A DNA stretch of 64,000 nt from JADLCB01 sp964398315 (GTDB lineage Bacteria > Planctomycetota > Phycisphaerae > Tepidisphaerales > Tepidisphaeraceae). Both the position numbers and the translations under genes were made by a program. This document shows, piece by piece, positions 1 through 6,868 of the stretch (the first letter of the stretch is position 1; every line of letters begins with the position of its first letter). The notes beneath the pieces are model-generated. The model searched no databases and had not been told where the DNA came from. It saw nothing but the letters and a program-made list of their open reading frames with translations. The stretch is from contig CAYNMV010000008.1 in the NCBI GenBank assembly GCA_964398315.1, positions 1-64,000 on the forward strand. The letters are read 5' to 3'.

Positions 1-120
1 AACGGACCCGCCAAGGGCATAATAGGTCGACACGCCACCCACTGCCAGACGGATAGGGCAGGACGTGCCCCATGACCAGTATCGGCATCTTTATATGGGC
101 ACCCCACTGAACGAGGGATG
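1..120. other. window edge, no gene recognised
   Basis: No reading frame with recognisable similarity or a clear ribosome binding site is visible. It lies downstream of the PtsN-like gene, which is read leftward, and may hold that gene's 3' end signals or the tail of a neighbour. Confidence 0.4.
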
Positions 121-582
121 CTAGAGAGAATTTTCCTGCTGGACGATGATGTCGTACATCGCCTGCGGCGACTCGGCGGCGAGCAGCGCCTGGCGGAACT
201 TGTCGATGGTCATCAAACGACTGATGCGCGCCAGGGCGTGAATGTGGGGGCCGGTCTTGTCCGGCGGGCTGCTGAGCAGCCAGATCAGGCTCACCGGACG
301 TCCATCGATGGACTGGAAATCGATCGGGGTGGCGGCCTTGCCCACGGCCATCACCAGGTTGGTCGTACCGTTACACTTGCCATGCGGAATGGCCAGGCCA
401 TTGCCGATGCCGGTTGTTCGGGTGGCCTCACGCTCGAGCACCGCATCGAGGACGCGTTTGGGGTCGGCCACATCACCACTGGCGGCGAGCAGGTCGATCA
501 GTTCCTTTATCGCCTCGGTCTTGCTCGTTGCTGTGAGCGGAACCTTGATGTTCTGCGGCTTGAGAATCTCAGTCAGGCGCAT
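121..582 (-). CDS. PTS IIA domain protein (PtsN/fructose type)
   Basis: A 153-residue single-domain protein of the phosphotransferase system EIIA fructose/nitrogen-regulatory family. The active-site segment GLAIPHGK is at residues 62-69, with the expected phospho-acceptor His67. The surroundings match the family: TRTTGIG just before it, and the later SLIWLLSSP and HALARISRL segments. EIIA-Ntr proteins accept phosphate from an Npr/HPr-like protein and act in cytoplasmic regulation rather than transport. The chosen ATG has GGAG 10 nt upstream; longer in-frame versions add about 110 residues without PTS similarity. No HPr, EI or rpoN gene is nearby, so whether it is the regulatory or the sugar-specific subtype cannot be settled. 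Confidence 0.85.
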   Translation of the reverse strand: MRLTEILKPQNIKVPLTATSKTEAIKELIDLLAASGDVADPKRVLDAVLEREATRTTGIGNGLAIPHGKCNGTTNLVMAVGKAATPIDFQSIDGRPVSLIWLLSSPPDKTGPHIHALARISRLMTIDKFRQALLAAESPQAMYDIIVQQENSL

Positions 583-904
583 CGTTTGACGACTCCATAC
601 CACCTCTCCCGGCATGGTCGGGGCTTGGAGAGGTTGAAAGGGAAATCGTACCTCCGTGCCCACGGGCTGGCAACCGCAACGCCGCCGCAAGACCGGCCCT
701 GCCGTGACGTTTTCCCTACTTGGCCCATCTCCATTCCACGCCGCTTCAGGCAAATGCCGCCACGGGCCGCAAAGAAGGCATCCCGGCGCCACATGTGCGA
801 CAGGATGTCGCAGTCGGTTCATCTGGATTGGGTTTCGTCCCACTGATGCGCCATCGGCCCGGTCTTTGCTCCTGGTTTCATGGGTTTCACCATCGGAGGT
901 ATGC

Positions 905-1414
905 GTGACCACACTTACCCATCATGATGTCGGTCCTGAACGGCGGCCCTTTACGCCCATGCGTGCGATGCGGGTGGCGTGGTGGAGCTGGTTCATCATG
1001 CTCATCATCCCGTTTGTGGTTTTCCTGGGCCTCGTGTTCACGTTGCAGGATGACCAGGGCGCCCCGGCCAATCCCGACCGCGGCGGTGTATGGTTCATCA
1101 TCAACATGGCCTACCTGGCGATCAGCGTGCCGCTGGCATTCTGGCTGCGCACCCGCGCCTTTGAGTCGTACTACCACGGCAAGCCGGTGACGCCACGACG
1201 CTACCTGCTGGGGATGCAGGTGGTGTGGGTGGTGCTGGTGATCGGCGGCATCCTCAGCCTGCTGGGCTGCTGGGTAGCTCGCACAATCACCCCCAACATC
1301 ATCCCGGCCGTTGTGGCGTTCGTCTTTTTCATCACGCAGTGGCCCAAGGGCCACGCCATGCTCCGCCCCCGCGGCGAACGCGAAGACCCGGAGCTTTATG
1401 AAGAGCCGCGCTAA
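905..1414 (+). CDS. four-helix integral membrane protein of unknown function
   Basis: A 169-residue protein with four strong hydrophobic segments at about residues 20-42, 59-80, 98-120 and 126-143, and a charged C-terminal tail rich in Arg and Glu. The GTG start at 905 is chosen because GGAGG lies at 895-899, five bases upstream; an upstream extension to 656 runs antisense through the PtsN leader and lacks membrane character. It looks like an inner-membrane protein with no catalytic motif. It is divergent from the PtsN-like gene and followed by a long palindrome that may end its transcript. Function not recognised. Confidence 0.7.
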   Translation: MTTLTHHDVGPERRPFTPMRAMRVAWWSWFIMLIIPFVVFLGLVFTLQDDQGAPANPDRGGVWFIINMAYLAISVPLAFWLRTRAFESYYHGKPVTPRRYLLGMQVVWVVLVIGGILSLLGCWVARTITPNIIPAVVAFVFFITQWPKGHAMLRPRGEREDPELYEEPR

Positions 1415-1441
1415 GCAGCAAGGACACGATTTGCCGTAAGT

Positions 1442-1485
1442 AATTGCGTGATGGGGCGTTCGATCGAGCGCTCCATCACGCAATT
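1442..1485. terminator. 44-bp near-perfect palindrome, bidirectional terminator candidate
   Basis: Left arm 1442-1461 and right arm 1466-1485 are reverse complements with one G-T type mismatch, leaving a four-base GATC centre. The stem would be about 20 bp. There is no good T tract on the + strand (only ATTTG follows), so it may be a stem-loop transcript end or a protein-binding palindrome rather than a classic intrinsic terminator. It lies 28 bp after the four-helix membrane protein gene. Confidence 0.55.
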
Positions 1486-1523
1486 TGTCAATGGGCCGCC
1501 ATGCTGCGTCCGATAATACATGC

Positions 1524-1913
1524 ATGGCCTGCTTTTCCTGCCTGAGTGGCGCACTGAGCCCGGTTTTCAAAAGCTTGTCACGGGCGGCGGCCAAGTCCGC
1601 CAAGGCGAAGTTGCGCGGGCGCGGGTTCTTCCGCACGGCTCCTGACGCCGAGGCCCGCATTGCCATCTGCCAGCGCTGCCCGATGAGACAGGTCTACGCA
1701 GGCGTTGCGTACTGTGGCCCGCCGCTGCTGCGCAAGGTTCGACGGAACCCGACTCTTGAGGGATGCGGCTGCCCGATTGCCGACAAGGCTGCCGACCCCA
1801 CCGAGCACTGCCCGATCACGTTTCAGTTTGACGCCCCCACCGGCACCGCCGCCGGTGCCTGTGACTGCCGCTGGTGCAGTGCCGCACGGGCTGACAGGCA
1901 GGCGGCTGAATAG
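1524..1913 (+). CDS. cysteine-rich small protein, possible metal-binding
   Basis: A 129-residue protein if the ATG at 1524 is used; in-frame ATG at 1491 and TTG at 1485 are alternatives, the last sitting inside the palindrome's right arm. It carries many Cys residues in clustered motifs: CxxC at the N-terminus (CFSC), CQRCPMR near residue 52, a YCG...GCGCP stretch in the middle, and CDCRWC near the C-terminus. The spacing looks like zinc- or iron-sulfur-binding knuckles. A central basic segment (RKVRR) follows YCGPPLL. The function is not recognised; clade-restricted conservation in planctomycetes is my impression, not shown here. No convincing ribosome binding site decides the start. Confidence 0.6.
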   Translation: MACFSCLSGALSPVFKSLSRAAAKSAKAKLRGRGFFRTAPDAEARIAICQRCPMRQVYAGVAYCGPPLLRKVRRNPTLEGCGCPIADKAADPTEHCPITFQFDAPTGTAAGACDCRWCSAARADRQAAE

Positions 1914-1918
1914 CGCGC

Positions 1919-1946
1919 AACAAAAGCCCCCGGCAGAACCGGGGGC
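1919..1946 (-). terminator. rho-independent terminator of the small basic protein gene
   Basis: On the minus strand an 8-bp GC stem (arms 1939-1946 and 1926-1933, five-base loop) is followed by TTTTGTTG. It lies about 45 bp downstream of the stop codon of the small basic protein gene at 1989-2219. Confidence 0.75.
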
Positions 1947-1988
1947 GTGGGTCTCTTCACTTCGCAGCGCCAAAATGCGCTGGCGGAT

Positions 1989-2219
1989 TTACTTTTTCTT
2001 GCTGTCCGCCTTGGCCTCGCCTTCACCTTCGGCCTCAGCCTTCTTGCTGCTCTTGCCGACCGCGGCCTTGCGATGGGCCACCTTGGGCAGGCCCAGGATC
2101 GACTGATCCTCACGCCACTTGCCATCATCGATCAGCTTCTCCAGACGCTCCGCCCGTGTCAGGACATTGCGGTGGCGAATCAGGGCGTTTGCGCTTCTCA
2201 GACTTGCATCCAAAGACAT
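1989..2219 (-). CDS. small basic protein of the PVC superphylum (TIGR04137-like)
   Basis: A 76-residue basic protein. It opens MSLDASLR, carries the core RHRNVLTRAERLEKL and has a GLPKV motif, the layout of the small basic protein family found in Planctomycetes, Verrucomicrobia and Chlamydiae. The C-terminus is a Lys/Glu/Ala-rich tail, probably disordered. GAGGTG lies just upstream of the ATG and an intrinsic terminator follows. The family has no established biochemical role; its basic charge and small size suggest association with nucleic acid or the ribosome. It is a useful lineage marker for this window. Confidence 0.85.
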   Translation of the reverse strand: MSLDASLRSANALIRHRNVLTRAERLEKLIDDGKWREDQSILGLPKVAHRKAAVGKSSKKAEAEGEGEAKADSKKK

Positions 2220-2393
2220 CTCACACCTCGTCTTCGTTCCGTAGATTCAATAGCAAAAACCCGCGACCAGCGCGGGGCGGAGCATTTTAGCCGCTTGCCC
2301 CGCTCTCCACAAGCGCATCACGCACACCAAGCGGCTCTTTTCTTCAAATGCTCCTTCAGGCCGATGCCCCTGGCGGAGCGCGTGGATGCCGCC

Positions 2394-3060
2394 TCAGAAG
2401 CCCAGGCGGATCGCCCCGGAGTCGAAGCGCCAGCGGTCCACCTGGTCGGGCGCGATGCGCAGCAGGCGCACATCCGCCGTTGGCAGGATGCCCGCCTTTG
2501 CATAGGCCTTGGCAATCGCCTGCTCCGCCTCGATCTCGGTCAGACCCGCGACGTGGAACTGGCCCAAATCCAGCACACCAATCTCCCCGCTCCTGCTGAC
2601 ATGCAGGATGAACAGCGCCGCCACCCCCTGGCCGATCAGGTCGTGCACTTCAAAGCGAAGCACATCCCCCCGGCCGGATCGGCCCCGGCTTCACCGACGG
2701 TCGGCGGCCCGATTCTTCCCGGTCGATGGCCACGCGCCCCGGTGGCGTCAGGGCGGCCGCAGCATAGCCATCGTAAATCCGCTGCTCGGCCTGCGCCAGA
2801 CTCACCCCCCCTACCGTCACGACCCCATACGCCGGCAGCGAAATCCACCCCGCCGTATCCACCCGCACCGGCTTGTCGATCAGGGCCGCGAAGACACCGC
2901 TCACTCGAACATGCAGCAGATCGCCGGGGATGACCGGCTGTGCCTCGGCAACGGCCATATCCACCGCCGGCTGGGCGGCCGGTCCCGGCGATCGTTCGCC
3001 AGCGCATCCTGCCAGCATCCCCAACAGCAGTGCTGCGAGCGTGACGGTCATTCGATTCAT
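2394..3060 (-). pseudogene. polysaccharide export lipoprotein (Wza-like), interrupted by one-base frameshift
   Basis: The first reading frame starts at 3060 (AGGAGA upstream), has a lipoprotein signal with lipobox LAGC (Cys19), and an export domain including IPGDLLHVRVSG and a YGVVTVGG-type segment. It stops at 2650. A second frame, open from about 2700 to the stop at 2394, continues with a second export-like domain (RGDVLRFEVHDL...). Removing one base from the C6 run at 2666-2671 joins the frames into IRPGDVLRFEVHDL, exactly the family motif at a domain start. The gene is therefore one two-domain outer-membrane export protein, broken by a homopolymer indel (assembly error or real) or read by slippage. 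The protein would take part in exopolysaccharide export with the WecA-like and ligase-like genes at 5.5-9.2 kb. Confidence 0.7.
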
Positions 3061-3187
3061 CCTTATCTCCTGATGGTGCTGCCGGCATGCGCCGGCGCTG
3101 TTCTGACCCACTGAGGCAGCCCTGGTGCAACTTCATTGGCCGTGGCATGCATTGGTGGTCATGGGTACCCCATCGGGGTCCGATGAT

Positions 3188-3937
3188 TCACTCCACCCGC
3201 ACCTCATCCCCCACCGCCAGCCCCAGCACACGCTCCGCCGAGCCATCGCGTACGGCGATTTCGAGCAGGTCGCTGCTGCCGATGAGCGCCAGCGGCTGCC
3301 CCGGTGTGACATCACCATACGTGTGACGGATCGGCCCCAAGTCGTGGTCACGCACGCGCACGTTTCCGGCCAGTCCATGGGCTGGAAGGTTTGTTGTGCA
3401 GTTGCCGAAGTGGTCAATGTGGATGATCTGGCCGCGCCCGCTGTGTGGATCCGCCAGATGAAGATCGAACAGCCTCGGCCCAACCCCCTCCCCAGCCAGC
3501 GTGTCCGGTGGTTCGCCGGCGGCAAGCATCGCCGCGGCAGGGGCCAGGATGTCGCGTCCGTGGAAGGTGGCGCTGGCCCGCGCCGGTCGCCAACTGAGCA
3601 GCCTCGCCCGGCAGGTGTACCGCCGCCACGTCCAGGTGATCAGGCCGTTGTCGGGGCAGAGAATGTGCTGATGGTTCGCTTCCACCAGCAGCAGCGGCCG
3701 CGGCGTACCGACACCAGGATCGACCACCGCCACATGGATCGTCCCCGCCGGAAAGCTCGCCACCGCCCGCTCCAGTACAAATGTCCCGGCCAGCACATCC
3801 TGCGGCGGGATGTAATGGGTGATGTCGATCAACCGGGCGATCGGACAGCGCCCCAGCACCGCCCCCTTCATCGCCGCCACGTAATGATCGCGCAGGCCGA
3901 AATCGGTCATAAATGTAATGATCGGAGGTCCTGCCAT
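3188..3937 (-). CDS. S-adenosyl-L-methionine hydrolase / adenosyl-fluoride synthase-like (DUF62)
   Basis: A 249-residue protein of the SAM hydroxide adenosyltransferase family. Family motifs are in order: ITFMTDFG near the N-terminus, then DHYVAAMKGA, DITHYIPPQD, VVDPGVGT and a C-terminal beta-barrel domain with IDHFGNCTTNL. Characterised members split SAM to adenosine and methionine with water as nucleophile. The start is uncertain: the ATG at 3937 gives the family-sized protein but lacks a good ribosome binding site, while ATGs at 3994 and 3997 would add about 20 residues. It is divergent from the 60-residue coiled-coil gene. Confidence 0.85.
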   Translation of the reverse strand: MAGPPIITFMTDFGLRDHYVAAMKGAVLGRCPIARLIDITHYIPPQDVLAGTFVLERAVASFPAGTIHVAVVDPGVGTPRPLLLVEANHQHILCPDNGLITWTWRRYTCRARLLSWRPARASATFHGRDILAPAAAMLAAGEPPDTLAGEGVGPRLFDLHLADPHSGRGQIIHIDHFGNCTTNLPAHGLAGNVRVRDHDLGPIRHTYGDVTPGQPLALIGSSDLLEIAVRDGSAERVLGLAVGDEVRVE

Positions 3938-4175
3938 AGTCGGAGATGGTACGGCCAGCCGTGCAGGGGTGCCATGAATTGTTGTGCGAGCCATCATCCC
4001 TTGCGGCGCTTCGCGCCCGGAGACCCCATGTGAACGATCGCGCGCATCCCATGGCCCCATGCCATCCACACCCATCACGGGGGGCGATGGCCGGTTGCAC
4101 GTTGCTCAGGCACAGGCCCCGGAAATACAATTGGGTTTGCCCTCGCGGGTGCTGACATCACACCGGAGATTCGTC

Positions 4176-4358
4176 ATGAGTGCCGTCTACAATCCTGAGT
4201 CCAATCTGATCGCAGAGATCGAACGGCTGGAACTGGAGGCGCGCGACATCCGCCGACGCATCGAGCATGCCCGCAGCGAGGCCGACAAGAAGGTGCTGAA
4301 CCGGCAACTCGATGAGATCAAGTCACAGATTGAGTTCCTGCGCAAAAAGCTTCCGTAA
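4176..4358 (+). CDS. 60-residue coiled-coil protein
   Basis: A very small acidic/basic protein dominated by one amphipathic helix (residues about 10-57) with heptad spacing of Leu and Ile and many Glu, Arg and Lys residues; it ends in FLRKKLP. GGAG at 4165-4168 lies seven bases upstream of the ATG, supporting translation. A short GC hairpin (4361-4377) follows the stop. The helix suggests oligomerisation; no family is recognised. Confidence 0.7.
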   Translation: MSAVYNPESNLIAEIERLELEARDIRRRIEHARSEADKKVLNRQLDEIKSQIEFLRKKLP

Positions 4359-4585
4359 GCCGCCGCGTGTAGCGGCGTGCATGGCCGCAACACGATCATC
4401 GGACCCGGCTGGGCTGGATCAGTCATTATTTGTGCGGTCCTCTCCACATCCGCGGACAAATCAGCTAGTCTTTCCGCGCCGTAACATGGGCCGCGCGTGA
4501 TGTGCGTAATGACTGCGACTTGGTCCGCGCATCACCCGGCGGGCAGATGGACGACGGAAGCAGCACTGATTGCCTGGAGCAGAGC

Positions 4586-5404
4586 ATGAGCAACCCCAAT
4601 CCCCTCGGCGGCAGCGAAGATACACCGTTCTTTCCCAACACCACCTGGCGCGTCCATGGCAATACCCGTCCCCAGCCACCGGTGGTGACACCCCCCGCCC
4701 CCAGCACCCAGGAGCGTCCCGGCACACCACCCTCCGATGCAATTGTGCTGTACGATGGCAGCGAGTCATCGCTGCACGCCAACTGGGAGATGGACACGGC
4801 GGAGGGCGGGCAGGTTGCCTGGACCATTGGCCCGGATTACATCGAGGTGCCCGGTGTCCATCCGGCGGTTGGCAATATCCGCACCCGCCAGCATTTCGGC
4901 GATGGCCAGTACCACGTCGAGTGGGCCAGCCCCACCGAGATCAAGGGCCAAAGCCAGGGGCGCGGTAACTCCGGCGTTTTCCTGCTGGGAATCTATGAGA
5001 TTCAGGTGCTGGACAACTATGAGAATCCCACCTACGCCGATGGCACGGTCGGCGGCGTGTACGGACAGATCCCGCCGCTGGTCAACGCTATCCGCCCACC
5101 GGGGCAATGGAATACGTATGACATTGCGTGGGTCTCGCCGCGCTTCGATGGCGATCGCTTGATTTCCCCCGGCCGCCTCACACTGGTCTTCAACGGCATT
5201 TTCGTCCACCACGCAGTCGAGGTGATGGGGCCGACCCAGTACAGAAAGCTGCCGTCCTATTCGCCCCACCCTCCCGCCGGCCCGCTTGTCTTGCAGGACC
5301 ATTGGGACAAGGTGCGTTTCCGTAACATCTGGTACCGCCCGCTCGGCCAGTACGATGGCGGTGCCGCCGAAAGCCCGGTGCGCTCGGCCCTGGTGCGGGA
5401 ATAA
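4586..5404 (+). CDS. DUF1080 (3-keto-disaccharide hydrolase-like) protein
   Basis: A 272-residue protein with a jelly-roll DUF1080 domain covering most of residues 50-270. Typical features are the IVLYDGS start of the domain, the FGDGQYHVEWASP strand, GNSGVFLLGIYEIQVLD, GGVYGQ and the final VRFRNIWYRPL. The family is strongly expanded in Planctomycetes and Bacteroidetes and binds or cleaves sugar derivatives, including 3-keto-glycosides. No signal peptide precedes the domain with the chosen start at 4586 (GGAG six bases upstream), so a cytoplasmic location is possible; a longer start at 4502 is not secretory either. The N-terminal 45 residues are Pro/Thr-rich and probably flexible. Confidence 0.85.
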   Translation: MSNPNPLGGSEDTPFFPNTTWRVHGNTRPQPPVVTPPAPSTQERPGTPPSDAIVLYDGSESSLHANWEMDTAEGGQVAWTIGPDYIEVPGVHPAVGNIRTRQHFGDGQYHVEWASPTEIKGQSQGRGNSGVFLLGIYEIQVLDNYENPTYADGTVGGVYGQIPPLVNAIRPPGQWNTYDIAWVSPRFDGDRLISPGRLTLVFNGIFVHHAVEVMGPTQYRKLPSYSPHPPAGPLVLQDHWDKVRFRNIWYRPLGQYDGGAAESPVRSALVRE

Positions 5405-5522
5405 GGGTAAGAAAAAGGCGGAAGATCAAAGACCAGGAGGTCGCAGCCGTGCGCTGGGGATGTGGTATCCCCGACCCCTTGCTGTGATGCACCTGTGACA
5501 GCAGCACAATGTCCGGGCTTGA

Positions 5523-6647
5523 ATGAGCATGCCAGAACCGACCGTGATCCTCCTGGCCCTGCTGGCGCTGTTCCTGAGCGCATTCGCGCTGGCATGGCTG
5601 GCGGTCTGGGCGATGAAGCGCATCGCCCCGCGCATCGGCTTCGTAGACAAGCCGGGTCACCGCAAGATTCACCATAACCCCAAGCCCCTGGGAGGTGGAG
5701 TGGGGATCGTCGCCGGAGTGGTGCTGCCGCTGCTGGCGGGGCTGATCATCGTCAATACGATGGCTCCGCCGGCCGCGATCGATCCGGCTTACTGGTCGGG
5801 CGCCCGCCAGCAGACCCCGCTGGCGCTTTCGCTGCTGGCCGGGATGCTCATCCTGCACATCATGGGGCTGATCGACGACAAGCGGGCGCTGGGCCCGTTC
5901 GTCAAGCTTCTGATCCAGCTCGCGGTCACCACCGCCCTGGTGGCATCATTCGAAGAGGTGCGGGCCCTGACTTTCCTCGGCTTTGTCCCATCGGTCATCC
6001 TCACGGTGCTGTGGATCACCGCCGTCACCAATGCCTTTAACTTTCTGGATAATATGGACGGCCTGAGCGCCGGCGTGGCGGCGGTCTGCACGCTGGCCTT
6101 CCTCATCACCGCCATCACCATCGAGCAGTGGTTCGTGGCCGCTACGCTCGCACTGCTGCTGGGTGCTCTGCTCGGATTCCTCTGCTTCAACTTTCCGCCG
6201 GCCAGCATCTTCCAGGGGGATGCCGGCAGCCTGGTGGTGGGATTCCTGCTGGGCGTGTTGACGGTTCGGACGACATTTCTCGCCCCCGGCGAAGATTTCG
6301 GGGCCGGATGGTACGCCATCTTTGCACCTGTGATCGTGCTGGCCCTGCCCCTGTATGATCTGATCGTCGTCAGCATCATCCGTCTCAGCCGCGGCAAGAG
6401 CCCTTTCGTCGGCGATACCAACCATTTTTCCCACCGCCTGGTCGCCCGCGGGATGTCGCGCCGCACTGCCGTACTGTGCCTGTATCTCATCACTGCCGCC
6501 ACCAGCATCGCCGCGATCCTGCTGCCACAGGTGCAATCGACCTTCGGCGCCATGCTCATCTTCGGCCAGACCCTGCTTATCCTGGGTGTGGTCGCCCTGC
6601 TCGAACAGCACCCCCTGCCGCCGGCAGAGCGGAGCGAAACGCGATAG
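5523..6647 (+). CDS. undecaprenyl-phosphate glycosyl-1-phosphate transferase (WecA/TagO/MraY superfamily)
   Basis: A 374-residue polytopic membrane protein with about ten or eleven hydrophobic segments. Superfamily motifs are present: DKPGHRKIHHNPKPLGGG at 42-59, the Asp pair in LIDDKRAL (118-119), NFLDNMDGLSAG at 173-184, GDAGS, and HFSHRL near 305. These fit transfer of a sugar-1-phosphate, usually GlcNAc-1-P, from a UDP-sugar to undecaprenyl phosphate at the cytoplasmic membrane face. The PxGGG and HFSHRL forms favour the WecA/TagO/Rfe branch over MraY. It lies close before the O-antigen ligase-like gene and is plausibly part of the same surface-glycan pathway. The start could also be the ATG at 5529. 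Confidence 0.9.
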   Translation: MSMPEPTVILLALLALFLSAFALAWLAVWAMKRIAPRIGFVDKPGHRKIHHNPKPLGGGVGIVAGVVLPLLAGLIIVNTMAPPAAIDPAYWSGARQQTPLALSLLAGMLILHIMGLIDDKRALGPFVKLLIQLAVTTALVASFEEVRALTFLGFVPSVILTVLWITAVTNAFNFLDNMDGLSAGVAAVCTLAFLITAITIEQWFVAATLALLLGALLGFLCFNFPPASIFQGDAGSLVVGFLLGVLTVRTTFLAPGEDFGAGWYAIFAPVIVLALPLYDLIVVSIIRLSRGKSPFVGDTNHFSHRLVARGMSRRTAVLCLYLITAATSIAAILLPQVQSTFGAMLIFGQTLLILGVVALLEQHPLPPAERSETR

Positions 6648-6868
6648 TTACACTGCGGGAAAATCCAGTGACCGGGGGCACCCGGCCGCTTTGGGTGCTG
6701 CCGGTTTCCTGCCGCCAGTGTCCGCAAATGACCGGCGCTCATCGTGCGGTGAGATCCCCTTACCTGGCCGACCAAGACCGATGACCTGGGATAGGCGGCC
6801 CAGGGCATGGTCTTGCTAATCCGCCATTGTCCGGGATCGATTCATTCATCCTGAGCACGCAAGCCAGT

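Noticed and set aside
1947..2933. 328-codon plus-strand frame across the small basic protein and export lipoprotein
   Set aside because: It covers two recognisable minus-strand genes and a terminator; composition is typical of a shadow.
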